A stretch of DNA of 64,000 nt from Argopecten irradians (Eukaryota > Mollusca > Bivalvia > Pectinida > Pectinidae). The position numbers were made by a program, and so were the translations under genes. A model generated the notes under the pieces. That model worked only from the letters and a program-made list of their open reading frames with translations. It ran no database searches and was not told the origin of the DNA. Shown piece by piece: positions 46,851-61,800 of the stretch; the first letter of the stretch is position 1, and each line of letters begins with the position of its first letter. The stretch spans positions 63,046,902 through 63,110,901 of the forward strand of contig NC_091134.1 in the NCBI RefSeq assembly GCF_041381155.1, given 5' to 3'.

Positions 46851-49800
46851 ATGACAGACAGTCCGCCTTCACCAAAGAGGGTAAGTTCAAATTAACTACA
46901 TCGGGTAACATGTATGTATATATTAGCTAGACTTTGAATTATGCTTTCATATAACATTAGACAATGTTATGCAGTTTGTTTGTTTGATTTATTAACGTCC
47001 TATTAACAGCTATGGTCATGTGAGGACGGCCTCCCATGTATGCGTAGTGTTGCGTGTATGTTGTGCGAGGTGCGTGTTTTGGGAGATTGCGGTATATTTG
47101 TGTTGTGTCTTCTTGTATAGTGGAACTATTGCCCTTTTTATAGTGCTATATCACTAAAGCATGCTGCCGAAGACACCAAGCAACACACCCCACCCGGTCA
47201 CATTATACTGACAACGGGCGAACCAGTCGTCCCACTCCCTGTATGCTGAGCGCTAAGCAGGAGCAGAAACTACCACTTTTATAGACTTTGGTGTGTCTCG
47301 GCCAGGGGACAGAACCCAGGGCCTTCCTCACAGGGGCGAACGCTCAACTCAAGGCCAAAAGTGAGGCGGTGCCAAGGGAGGCATTAGGAAAGATAAAGTC
47401 AGTTAGGAAGAAGAGAAAAGATAAGATCCTAAATTTAGTCGCCTTTTACGATCAGCAATTGGGGCAGCAGGTACAATTCTTACGCCCTACCTGCAGGGTC
47501 AACAATGTTATGCAGATTTAACCAACAATCAATTACTGCTACTTCATGAAGAAAACCAGTGGAATTTGAAGTGATCATTGTTTTTGATTGTTTTTAGGTG
47601 AAAATGGAAACAGTGGATCTAAATGAACTCACTCGTGATGAATTGATTAACAAGTAAGAATGGTTACAATGAAATAACAACAGGCCCCACCCCCATCTTC
47701 ACTCGCCCCCCAACCCAAATATTAAAGAGCAGATATCTTAAAAATGTGTTATTTGTAAGCAATATATATACTTGATTGATTACCATAAATGGTTAGTGTT
47801 ATGTTAATGCTCATGATCATCTGTACAAATTGTTTTATCTAATTTAAAAGATAATTTCTTTCCCTTGCATGCTTAAGATTATGCTTTTCTATTAAATAAA
47901 TTATAAGTAATGGGACATGGCAGTACCTTGATTTGAGAGGTTGAAATAAGTGTTTATTTGAACTGCTTGTTAATATTTGTTATTTGGTTATGATATACAA
48001 GGAAAAGGACATGTGTTCTTATTTATGTGAAATTTCGTATATTTTGTGTTAATTGCCAGGGTGAAAGAGCAAGAAAAGTATGTGCGGTATCTTGAAGAAA
48101 GACAGTCAAGAGGTCGAAAAGGAGGTAATTAATAAAAGAAAATAGTCATTCTATTATTGATTGATTTTTGATGTTTTTTATCAATTCATAGTATATATAC
48201 TACAATCAGAAAAATAAATGATGTGATAGTGAATCCTCAAAGGAGTATTAATGCCAGCAGTAATTGTAGTAAAAATACATACATATCCGTGAATATACAT
48301 GTATATATATAATTTAAGACAAACTTCAATTACCCTATTGCAAACAAGAATACACAAGGGACCATTTTTTTCTCAGATGAGGATTCAGATGTGAAAGAAT
48401 TGGAGGAGAAAATGAAACAGCAGATCCGTGATAACATGAGGCGAGAAAGTACCCTGGTTCATCGCCTTGCCACAAAAGAGCAGGAACTGCAGGACTACAT
48501 TGTAGGATATAGTAGTACTTCATTCAGTTTTAAGTTTCATAGCAAGATTTAACTTGGAATTTGTGTCTACTTTTTTAGGCCAATTCTATTAGATATGATG
48601 CAAGCATTTCTTCAAAATAAAGAACTACAGATTATTTCGTTCTTTATATTATTGATGCTTTACTAGAGTCACATAAGCTGAAAGACAATATGAAGGATTT
48701 TTTATTGTATATGATTCGCAATGTAGTACTTTTGATATCGCTATAATTAAGGGTAGAAAAGTATTGGGTCAAGTATTTTAAGATAGAAAAGTATTCTAAT
48801 ACAAATATTAATGAATTTGTTTCCTAGCAACTAAGATTTTTTTTATCTAGTTCAAAGTTTTTAGAAGAAGAAAAAAGAACTAAAGGCAGAAACTGCAGTT
48901 TGAAGTTGCATTGATATGTCATTGTGTGATTATTTTCATTTTCAGAACCAAATTGCAGAAATGAAACAAGCACAGACTCAAAACTCTGCTCAGCTCAGAT
49001 CTATGCTGTTGGACCCTGCCGTCAATCTAGTGTTCCAGAGAATCACCAAGGAAATGGACGAATCACAGGAGAAACTCAAACAAACCCAAAATGAACTAAG
49101 TGCTTGGAAGTTCACGCCAGACAGGTGCCTATCACCCCTTTTGATAACTCTTATAATACTGACCAATTCATTACCAACATGACATGTAAGGCTACTCAAG
49201 CTTTGTTTCCATTTTAGTTTGTTATGCCCGTATCAGGTTCGTATTGTACCACAGCAGCCCAAGATGTCTGATGCGCTCGCTCAGGAAAGTGTCCGAAACA
49301 GACTGTCGGCCAGTTCCCGAGATCTTAGCCAAATGTCAAACTCGCTGTGGCGGTTTCTGAATTTGACTCAAGTTTAATTAATTGACACACACACAAGGTA
49401 TACTGACCATAAGCTATGCGTATGATGCTGAAAGGCCAAATACCCAGACTGTGTTGTATACAGGGCTGGTGCCCAGCAGTGCATCCTAACTTTAGGTTTA
49501 TATTGAGGTATCGCCCATGGATAAAGTCCTGATCATTGCCGTTACTACTCTTACTGCAGAGTGACACTTTGTCGCAAAGCTTGGGACAGAACTGTTGCTA
49601 CCACTACAAAACTTTTTTATTTTACTCATTTGATCATCTTTCTATCAGTCAAATGAAATAAACACTAAAAAGCTTAGAATTTCACATCATTTTCTATTCC
49701 TCATCCTTATTGATAAACTGAACTTCCCCTTGGGTATGGAAAGAAGTAATGACATACACCTTGGCTTTAACACTCCATGAGACAAACACATAATGCAGAA

Positions 49801-52800
49801 GATTAAAAGTTGATGACAGGTTTGTATAGAAATGGCTACTTCAGTTCATGGTACATGTATTGACTTTCTCTGTAAGATAGTTTAATGTGTTTAACATCAA
49901 GAATGTGTTTTGGGGACTGGAATTATTCTATCCTATGAATAGAGGATATAAACCTCTTCAAACTTGTCTGGTAATTGGGGTAAAGGGTTTTATATGGTGC
50001 CATATTTCTCTCTATTATGCAGAGAGAAGGGATGTTGATGTATTGATAAGTTTTATGAAGTCATATGCACTAATCAATGACTTCAGATTTAATGACATTT
50101 TAAATGATTTTCTTGATTAGCTGTGTGTTTACATTTGTACATGTGATTGTCTGCTTCCATATTTTCCCATCCCATCTTTACAAAATGAACTTGCTATACA
50201 TAGGCATGGTATGAAAAGTTGTATTTATGATAATTTCATTTAAGTCATTTATTTGTGTAATTGACAAGGTATGTTTGAATGCCATGAAATTGAATGAGAA
50301 AGCATTCTCAGTTTGACACCAAACGATATCTTATGCATTGTTTTAAATCAGACAATGTTGTAGTATAACACAAATGCTCATACAAAGTATTGCACCATGT
50401 CTTAAGTTCAGTAGATGGGATGGATCGCTAATTTGTTTATCATTCGTTTAAAATGACATGTTGTTAATTATTGTGAACTGTATCTTGAGAAATCTTAAGT
50501 ATCATTAATAAATTACATAGATGTTACAAGATAATGAAGCTGTAATATTACTTATACCCTTTAATAATGGTTGATGTAGCTCGCAGACAAAAAGTTAAAT
50601 TACCAGGTAACAGCTTATTGCCTTTCATCCAGAACATCCTTATGATGAAAAAGAACTAAACAATTACCATAATCTAACTTCTGTTTGAGACGGATCGTTT
50701 AGACATGCCTTGCATTGGGTTCAATCCTTTCCCATTCACAATAAGATAGATTGGAGCTTATCGTATATCAATGAAATTAGCATGGCTAATGAAAAAAAAA
50801 ATATTTACAGTAATAAAATTAAATAGAATTTATAAATATTGCCTATCATTGTGAAAGCCATAAATTGTAGTCAAAACTTATAAGGTATTTGACGGATAAT
50901 TGACAAGTTATTACTTTAATACTCTACATAATTTGACAATTATTTGCCTTATCTAGAAATGTTCAAAAAGTTACAAGCAATGTTAAAGCATAAATATAAA
51001 ATAAATAACAGAAAACAATGTTAAAGATTTTAACAACAAAAATCTATGGTCTGACTATAATAGCATTTTTAGCTGAAATACACTATCTGACACAAATGCA
51101 TTGTTTTCTAGATAAATTTTGCCTTTTAATTTGTTTGCTGCTACCTCTACTACCTAGCCTTTCTCTGTGCTTGTGTTGTTAATTTGTTTTAGTCTGCATA
51201 TAAATAGTTTCTTTTGTTGTCTGTTGTCTTTCTGAAGGGGAACATATGATGTTCCAGTCATAACGATGATGTTGAATACAGTATAAAGTTCAGCTTAAGA
51301 ATTGTTACAAAAACACAATCAATAATGCATATGCTGGACATTACTGGTAAAAACAAAAAACATTTAATTTAGACCAAAAAACCTTGTTCAAATAAATAAG
51401 ATGTCAATATATGATTAGTTATTGCAAATATATAGTTATAGAGGGGGAGGGATAACTTCAAGAAAAGCAAACTAAAGTTTTATTTGCATTGATATATACT
51501 TGTCATTGCCATTAAGAAACAAGACTTGCCTGTGTCACCACTGTCTGGAAAACTGTGTAGTTATATTTGTTGTCTTTTATGTTAATTTAAAGCTGCAGTT
51601 GATTTTCAGGAAGAAGACTATTTTGTGTTTATTCCGAAAGCTTGTGTGGCAAATAGAACAATTTGCCAAAGTAAAAAAGAAAAATGCACAATAGAAATGG
51701 TGAAAATGAGGTAAAATGTGCCTGAAATTTCTGATATACAGTGTAGTTATTGAGTGAATCCTTCGGAATTGTGTCTTAAAAATATAAAGAAGTGGGGGAA
51801 AATTCCTGCAGCTACAGTGTGTCGATAAAAGAAAGCTGCTGTTATAAATGTGTGGCTATAAAGCATAAATCATTCATAGATGAAAATATATAGATACTTT
51901 GATAAAGATTGAAAATAGTATACAAATCTGTGCTAATAAATCTGAAAGATTAGGTTGGTGGAAAATTGGTGAATATATTTCATGAGCTATGTATGGATTG
52001 TGGTAGTTTTAAGGTACCAGCAGAGATAAATGGAATCACCAGGTCATCATCAATAGGTGTTAAAAAGAAGAATATTATATAAAAAAGTAATAGGTGGAGA
52101 AATTAATTCCATGTTCTCCAGTAATGAAGACTGCTTTACTCCAGTAAAGATAGGGTATTACCCCAAAATAATTGCAACAGATTTTTTTCTTTGTTTTTCA
52201 AGCAGATCTGACTTCGTTTTATACAAGAAAAAAAGTTGCCACAAATAAAAATTTGGGAAATTGTTTTTCTTGATCCCGAAAATTAGAAAAATTGGGATAT
52301 TTGCATAATTTGCCAACTTTGAAGCCAAATATAAACTTACATGGTTATCACGAGATAACAGAAAATTAATTTATGACAAGAACGTTGTAAGGACAGCACA
52401 GATTGCCAAAAACATAAGTTGAAATCAATAAAGGGAAAAAGTATGAAAATTGTATAATTATGTCCTTGCAACAGCCAAATATGCTTTTGTTGAATTGTTA
52501 AGATAAAAAATTGTTATTATCAGCAATACCATTGATATTCATTTTGGTGGAATCTTTTTAAATAAAACTTGTTGATTAAAGGCTTTAAAAGTAAAACATT
52601 TTACTTTCACTACCTGAGATAATATGGTTGCTCAAAGTTGGTCTTTTGGCCTTTTCCAAGGATATTTTGAAGCCCAAGTTGAATAATATGTCTTTTTTTC
52701 ATTCAAGAATTATTCAGTAAGTACCGTCTCAAGTGTTTAGATAGTTATCAATTCAGATTCTATGTAGGCTATACTCACCTAAAAGAGACTACTATATCAA

Positions 52801-55800
52801 GATATCCCCAAATATAAAAGACGTGAGGTCGATCAAATCCTCATTTAGTGCCAATTTGACTAAACTCCTCTAATTGGCTAAGTCCTGAAGTTGAAATGTC
52901 AAAAATGTGAATATCTATTTTGTGACTAATCAGATTGCAAAATCCTTTGGCAGATATTACCACCATAATGGAGCGCTTTTTATAAAGTGAGATTGAAGTT
53001 TCTTTTTGATCAAATATTTGCATAGGTCAGTTTTTCATTTTTTCCATAATGGAACTGGATGGGGGTTATATAATGCTCAATGAGATAAAGGAATAAAATA
53101 AAAGTTCAAGTTCAATTTTATAGCTGAAAATCATCACAGTTCTGATTTATTTACTGGCAAAATTTATGACAAATGAATAAAGCATATTCGAAAAATTAAG
53201 ATTTTTGTATTGCAGATTTATGGACTTCGACATATTTTGGTATTCAGCCAAATTAACGTTATAGGAAGTTTTTACTACTAAATAAGATGAGCATATTTAT
53301 ACCGTTTTTTACAACAAATGATAAAAATAACAAGTACAAAATATACAAAAAAGGATGTAACATATTTTGAAGCATTTGCTTTTTTATTTTCCGAAATATT
53401 AACTACCAAAATGGGTGTTTTGCCAAAAATCTAAGTATAAAAACACTTCAAATTGGCACGATCAGTCAACTTGACATGTTAATATTTAGGTTTTTTCTAG
53501 ATAATGTATTATCGATCATGCATTAATATCAAAGAAAATGTAATTCTTTAAGGCATTAAACATAAACTGATATAGTTCAGGGTAAGATTTTATAAATGTT
53601 TGCATCTAAAAAGAACAAAAACGGTAATGCTAGCTAAATTCAAAAGGTTTTGAGCCATTTTCATCCTTCTTTATTGACTGAAATTATTGTTTCATTTAAA
53701 CTTATTTGTACTAACATAAAGTTTGTCTTACTATATACCCGATTCCATATTTCAAGTATTGCAAAAATAGCAGATATTGTACTTTAAAAGTGTCAAAAGT
53801 GTAATTTCTATATATTTTCTTATTTTTTGGGTGTTGAAAAAATGATTTTCCGAACATAATTTTTAGCGAATTTTTTCATGGTAAAATACTAAGATCCTCC
53901 AACCCAAAAAGCAGAAAACAAATTCTGTTGCAATTATTTGGAGGTTAGGCCTCTATTTTTCATATTTTTACTGGACTACTTATATTAATGGGAACTAAAC
54001 GACCTAAGTGAGAAAAGTAAATTGTTTCATCAAAACAGTGAATTCAACCACCAAGGATACATTTGGGTACAAAAGATCATAATTCAAAGGAAATGTCAGG
54101 GAAAACTACTACTCAAAAAAAGTCCAATATCATTCAGTGGGAAGACAATCAAAGGTCAAATCAACAAGGGAGTGTCACCAAGGTCAAATCAACAAGGAAA
54201 TGTCACCAAGGTCAAATCTACAAGGAAATGTCACCAAGGTCAAATCAACAAAAAAATGTCACCAAGGTCAAATCAACAAGAAGATGTCACCAAGGTCAAA
54301 TCAACAAGGAAATGTCACCAAGGTCAAATCAACAAGGAATTGTCACCAAGGTCAAAACAACAAGGAAATATCACCGAGGTCAAATCAATTAGGAAATGTC
54401 ATTTAGGTCAAATCAACAAGGAAATGCCATTAAGTTCAAATAAACAAGGAAATGTCATCAAGGTAAATACAACAAGGAAATGTCACCAAGGTCATATCAA
54501 CGAGGAAATGCCATTAAGGTCAAATCAACAAGAAAATGCCATTAAGGTCAAATCAACAAGAAAATATCATTAAGTTCAAATCAACAAGGAAATGTCACCA
54601 AGGTTGATAAAACAAGGAAATGCCACCAAGGTCAAATCAACAAAGGAATGTCACCCAGGTCAAAACAACGAGGAAATGTCATCAAGGTCAAATCAACGCA
54701 GAAATGTCACCAAGGTCAAAATTTTGAGGAAATATCACCAAAGTCAAAAGAATGAATAATATCACTACACATCACTTCAGAATTTTAGAGATAAGGATAT
54801 ACAAGCTCTGTGAAGTAATGCATTCCTGACTGCTTTGGTTTTAAAAACTAAGTAAAGTTACATCTACAACTAAAACAAATATTAAAAAGCCTAGTTCAAA
54901 ATGAAAGGACATGCAAACATCGGTGACTGTCCTCACTATTACTGGTTACGTAATATTGGGACTGCTTCAATTTGTCAATACAATGTTTGCTTAGAACTTT
55001 TCTCTGCAGCTGAAAATAGAATTTTTCATCGGAGATGAATGGAACATTCAAAAGGGGGAAAAAGGGGGGAAAAACAGTGATTATAACCCTGACTTACCAT
55101 TAGGCTAAGCACTACGAGAAGGTATACAGACACTGTGTTCTTCTGAGAAATTCAGTGATATGTGCATGAAGCTGTGAACAGCCAGTGTAGTAGGTGACGA
55201 GACAAGCTTCAAGATTCAATCTTCACACAACTGTTTAACTGTTCTATCTGTATTGTAAACTGATTTTGCTGGAAACTTTGCTGTTAATATGTCAATACCA
55301 TCATAGATAATATTATCAGTTTCAATCTGTACTCCAGGATTCTGAAAGAAGATTTATGATCATCCAGATGTTTCAACACAACAAATAGGAGAGTTATACA
55401 TAGGAAGAATGAGAATCATCACAACAGCTATCATCATAACGGCTAGAAAAAGGACATGGGAATACAGAGTAGTAGGGTATAGAAATATAGCTAGAGAAAG
55501 AGAATTCATCTCGTCGGGTATAGAAATACAGAGAAAAAGTGGCATGCAGAATTAATGTGTTTTCAGCGGCATATTTCAGAAGAGCAGTAATTCCAGTTTT
55601 CCATATGATGCAGTCCAAAGAAATAGAGAAAGTTAAAAAGTTCAGTGGCAAATTCCATAAACAGAAATTTAGAATTTCTGTATGAAGTGATCCAAAGTTG
55701 ATGTGTATGGTGGAAGATGACAGTGTTTTATTTATAAAGCAGTAGTTGCATCAGTGTGATGTTACAAATCGTATGTAGCAGTGTGTGTTTCTACATTACC

Positions 55801-58800
55801 TGGTGCTGTGAGATATAATGTAGGCCAGTCTGTGTTTCTACATTACCTGGTGCTGTGAGATATAATGTAGGCCAGTCATAAAAAACAGTGAATTGAAATC
55901 CAAGTTATTTCATATCAGTTCCAAAAAGAAAGAAAAAAAAAACTGTGATAATTCTGTTCCATGTTGAACATCATGTTAAAAATGTGTTGATGGAAAAAGT
56001 GAAGGAAAATATGCAAGTAACTTAATATAAAAGTGTTCCCAGTTGAACATGGTGTTGAAAAATAAATGTGTTCATAGAATAAGCAAAGGAAAAATGCTCT
56101 AATTCTCATTAGGGTTTTCAAACAAAGTGTGTTTGATTATTCATTGGAAAAAGGCAATCGTGATTCTCTGAAGTGAAGCCATCAAAAGACAACACAAGCC
56201 TGGCCAACAAGTTGTGATTCTTAATTAAGAAATTAAGTTATAGTTGTCAAGTTTACTTAATCATTGGTACCTTGAAATCCAAACATCAATCAAAACAAAA
56301 CAAATTCATTCTTATTATTTATTCATTATTTTTCTGTGATTGTCAGATTTATTCTTGTGAGAGAGTACAGTATTGGTTTGCAGGTGAAAATGATGAATCT
56401 TTTAGATTATAGAAAACAAAAGGATTACTTCACAACTTCAATATCTGTTTTGAGAGTTTTAAAGAGAAAGAACAACTTTTGAAATACCAAAAATGCCAAA
56501 TGTTGGTGTTTGGATTTCTGGATTCTAAGTTCAGGTACCATTCATAGATCCACTCGAATAATGTTTACTTACTTGTAGTTTGTTGTATACAAGTGATGTC
56601 TTCAGTTCCTTAGGTAGTGGAAGAATCAACTTACACAATGTAGCATCAGAATTCTAAAACAATTATCACTATTATAAATCGAAACATTAAGAATAATTTT
56701 TGTCTCGCCTGTGATGGTATCGAGGAAAGTTAAACTAAGGTGTTGCTTTTTTGATGATGTAAACATTTGCATTATTAAAAAGACAACTTTTGTATATGAA
56801 AAAAAAAAAAATTTAAATCACATCCGATTGAACTGAAAACTTAGTTAAGTTACTTACTCTTTGCATCTGTCAGAACACATGGACAAACATATTGGTTGAG
56901 AAAAGATTCTAAATCAGTTCTGGTATTTTGAGAATTAATGCTAACCAATTCTATATTAAAAGTTGAAATACTCTTTGCATCCTTAAGAACACTGTAGATA
57001 AGGATCCAGGAAAATATTTTATACTTCTAAAATCTCAGAATTTTGCTGGATTTGATAAGAGAAATATGTCCAGTTACTCTGTAGTCAAATGGACCTTTGA
57101 CATTATATGTAAACATGGATATCAGATAGACAAATGATTACTGGTATTTGTTATTATCAAGAAATACTTTGAAGATTTCTTATATATTTACTAAATCGAT
57201 ATATTGGAATATCTTTATTCTTGACATTTAAGTCCTTAGATCTATATAGAGCTGTAAGTACATTGTACTGTACAGTACTACTTTTTTGACAGTATGGAGA
57301 CATCAGAGGAATAACTAACAATGTTCAACAAGAACCTGGATGTATCGTATATGACAGTAGTTGGTCGGCAAATGATTTTTAGCATTATTTTATTTTAATT
57401 ATTAGATAATGATTTGATAGCTGATTTCTTTTCAAATGACCACATTACATTACCAGTTTAGTACTTCAACCTTTTATATATTCAAAAAATTACTGGCCAA
57501 ACAACTAAGGAAGGTAGATATAGAAGATAAACTTACCTATGTTATGAGAGGGGGGGAAATAAGTAATAAAAACTAGTAACCAGGCTGAAAGATGAAGTTG
57601 TGATTAGTATTTGTAAGAATATTAACCGCTGACATTTAGTCTGTAGGAGATATGCTGATGTGGTCGTTTTTAAAGATATCATAGATCCTTTAATGTGTTC
57701 AGGGTATGAAAAGAAAATATAGGTATGGATTACACATGAGTTTTATAATGCATTGCATAATGTATTACACAACATGTAGCTGTGCAGCGATGTTTTCTCA
57801 ATTTAATATGATATATACGGGTATGGTAACATGAAGTGGTCACTTATCACTCTGGCATCTAGCCAATAGTCTGATAACTGCCCTCTCCTACTGTAGATTA
57901 AACTGTCATATGTTAGACTGTATCAATCTGGCTTGTGTAAATCTCATCAATTTGTCTTATCAAAAACATTTGATCATGAATTGAAATCTTTTTTGAATGC
58001 CATAATATCCAAGGTTTGAATTTCATGTTGATAAGTTTTGTTGAACACAGTTCAAGAGAAAAATAGTAAAACACTGAAAGAATAATGTGCCTCCCATAAT
58101 TTTGCTGTAAATGTTGTGAAATAATAAGATTGTAAGATTGTTTGTTGACATCTTTAACAAAAGCATTAAAACCTTTATTGTGTTAAGGAGTTACTTGATA
58201 AAAAGATGAGATATTAAAAATTATGATTAGATATAGATGGCTGTCACATGTTGTATAATTACATTATAAAAGTTTTCATGTTAGTTATTGATATTAATTA
58301 GTACTCGATATATACGTGATGAAACAGACCTCGTACTTCTATAGGGGTTGGGTATTTTTATAAAGGTGATGTAGCAATGTACTGTAAACCACTTGATACA
58401 AATTTAATTCTCAAGAGAGCTCAAAAACAAATTGAAATGTTTGCAAATATTATATGAAATGAATGTATGATTTTCACTCAGTACACCTAAAACGGTAAAT
58501 ATCTGCGAGTGAGTTAAAAAGGATGAAAACAACAAATATTGTAAACATGAAAATGTAGTGGTTTACAGTAAAGCTCATGCAGTGTTATAGTTAATTTTGA
58601 TGCATATCCTTCAATTATTTGGCAATAATTGGTTATTTTTTCCTCCCTTTCTTCTTAAAAAGCATTCAGATGGTTGTCGAAAGGATATTGTCAAATGTAC
58701 GTAGGATGTGTCTCATTTTGGTACTTTTCCTCCCAAATTGAGATTTGTAAAAAGATGACATTGTAATTGACAAACCATTGATTAAGAGTTCATATTCATG

Positions 58801-61800
58801 TTGAATTGTTCAATTTAGAACTAAGAATATGTGTATGTTGCTAAGATTATATTAACTTTGGGCTAACTGATCATGATGAAAGAAATTTTGGTCCAGATGA
58901 TGGTTAACAAATATTTAATCGATCTAAGTTCATATCTGCAAAAATTTTCAAGGTTAAACATTATTAGAAGTGATAAGCATTATTGTTTTGACAACCATTG
59001 TACAAAGGTGTATGTCACACAGTGGTTTGCTATAGTATTGATTACATGAGACATAATCAGAATCCATCATATGCATAATTCGGTACTGTAAACACACTTT
59101 CTTTCGCAGCTATTAGATTTCGTGGTTTTCCATTTCAAAAGAAGTGAGCGAAGATTAATATTCATGGATTTAACAATTGAATAATTCCTATCAATACGAT
59201 GATGAAGTTTTAATTGGCCGTGATAAACTTTCACAAATTTACTTGGATCGTGAAATTTGCGACGAAAGTAAATCACAAGCGAATGAAAGTTATTGGATTT
59301 ACAGTATTTGAATTAAAAGCCATGCTATTTAGGAAGTGTGTCAATATTTCAATAGAAATTTAAGTTAAATATTGATATTCACTTATCATTATGGCTTTTT
59401 TTGATGCGTCAATGATGTTATATTTACATTTTCACTGCAGTCCCACTATGTAACCTTACCAACCGCAGTTTGCAGTCATATAGACAATGAACTTCAAGCG
59501 CTTATTATGACGTTATTATCATTTGTCGTGCCAGTGATCGCGGAAGACAGCTGTTCAAATGGCTATTCCATCCATGAAGATAACGAATGATTATTTCATC
59601 ATAGATGCAAAATTCCTTGGGATTTCGTCTTTCAGTTGGCATTCATAGCCATTATGAATGCCAACTGAATAGAGGCAAATTTAACATGAAGCGCTAGCGC
59701 TCCATAGAATTTGCCTCTGTACAGTTTGCATTCATATTGGCTATGAATGCCAACTGAAAGACGTTTAATGCTTAAGTGTAGTATAGTTACAAATTTACAA
59801 ACAGTGTGTGGAGAGATGTTCTCCAGGATATTGTGATTGACTTCCACTGGCTGGCTTGATTTCATAGCTAAAAGGTAGTGGTTTGAAAATGATCCAATAT
59901 AATGTAATTCAATCACTAGGATAGGAGTTTGGATAAATTTTTAATGCAATGTCATATTTAGGCAAAAGTCAATTATGGTATTTGTAATTTCAGAACAAGC
60001 TCATGTACCAGTACACTAATATGTTGTATAATTATGTATAATTACTTTTAAGTATTTGCCTCAGTGGTACATGTTTTAAACAAACTAATTAAAAATGGAT
60101 CATCTTGGATGAATATTTTTGCCATGTGAAGGCTGATCAAAAGAGGTCACATTCATTTCTATGGAGGTACAATGTTGTAGTCTCCTCTAAGATGGTTATT
60201 TAGAAATGACATATATGTAGACATCATTATACTAAGATTGTCCTGTAAGTAATTAGCTAATAAAAAAATACTGCAGTACTTGGTCAGGTATCTGATATGT
60301 AGGCACATGTAAGTTTATGAAAACAATAAGTAGATTATCTCCCTTGTAATGTTTTGAGATGGTTTTGCAACACGTGCTCATACAATTAATTATTATGATA
60401 CTTTTCTAAATGCTTTAACTGCATAATTTATCAGATTACTAGTAAACATTTTATTTTTCAAAAAAGATTTCCACTACCTAGGTAGTGAATTTTCTTTGCT
60501 GATATAGTCATTATACATGATAGTATGTAGAGGAGAAATTTGTAGTGGCATACATAATAATTGCTTCAGTTTGATTTCTACATTGCTTTTAAATTTCATT
60601 GCCTCAGTAGTTCAGAAATTATAGAATCTGAAACCAGTATGATGATTTCAATAATGTAAGTCACAGCTATCTAACTCGTTAAGTCTGTAGTTATGGTTAT
60701 CAATGATGATACCTACGCTCAAGGCTGATTTATCATTTATGTAGACATTGACTATTGAAGCTGAGAAGATATGTTAACACTTTATAAAGACCAGGTGTTG
60801 ATTGTAATAGTTGCTTATCTATTGGTACATTTCAAATAAAAGTGTTTCAATATCACAAACTCTAAAACGAAATTTGCTATCACTGTAATGTTATCATAAG
60901 TCTGCTGGTTCAGTTTCTTTTACTTCATAGGATGCAGATACTTATTTGTTGTTTTTTCATGTTATATGTGGAAACATTCAAAATTAGCTGTAATGAATAG
61001 AATTCTGGTTGTGGGGCTAGTCGGAAAGGTTCTGTATATCTGACCCATTCCAACACAATGTTAAGTGGAATGGGTCAGATAGAAAGACTAGCCCCATAAT
61101 CAGAATTGTATTCTTTACAGTAAAAGTGTGTGATAAAGAATATACTTATTGTATAGTGAAAGAAAAATAATGGAAATGCTCTAGAATGTCTGATAATAAT
61201 ATTACATATATTATGCATATGAATACAGTATATTCTGCTAATGACCATTATCTGCTGTTGTGTCATTTGTAGAAGTGTTTTATAGTTGAATACATCTGTA
61301 AGATGAACTACAAAATACTTGACCAGTACTAAAATGAACTGTTTCAGCGTCTCCCTTCCTTCACATGGCGAAGAAGATGGGATTTTTAACTCCTGGTAAG
61401 GTGTTTCTGAGCCCTTTATTGTTCTGACAGCCCCTTTTTGTGACCCATTTGTTTTGCTATTTTCAGCCAAACTGGTAAGAGGTTGATGGCCAAGTGTCGG
61501 ATGCTTCTTCAGGAAAACGAGGAGCTAGGAAAAGTAATCAACTCTGGGAAAACAGCTCAGTTAGAAGGAGAGATCGCTCTACAGAAGTCCCTTGTACAGG
61601 AAATGACCACCAATCAGTCGGGTAATGAGTCTATATCCTTACTCATATCGAATATTGTGTTGCTAGAGTTAGCTGCTCTTGATCAGCATGTTAATATAGT
61701 GACACTTTTCTCACAAATAAAATTTATCATATTATGTTCATGACCTGCTTACAGGTAAACCTACTTGTAAAGAGAAAATTCCCCTCATCAGGGAATGATA

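Noticed and set aside
47288-47521. 77-codon frame MVCLGQGTEPRAFLTGANAQ…
   Set aside because: It lies within SINE-like copy D; the same peptide appears in the copies at 5872-6108 and 15987-16175.
54022-54573. 183-codon Lys/Gln/Ser-rich frame
   Set aside because: A product of the 28-bp minisatellite; open in all three plus frames.
61075-61470. 131-codon minus-strand frame before a WTAP exon
   Set aside because: Antisense to the hairpin MITE and intron; no motif.
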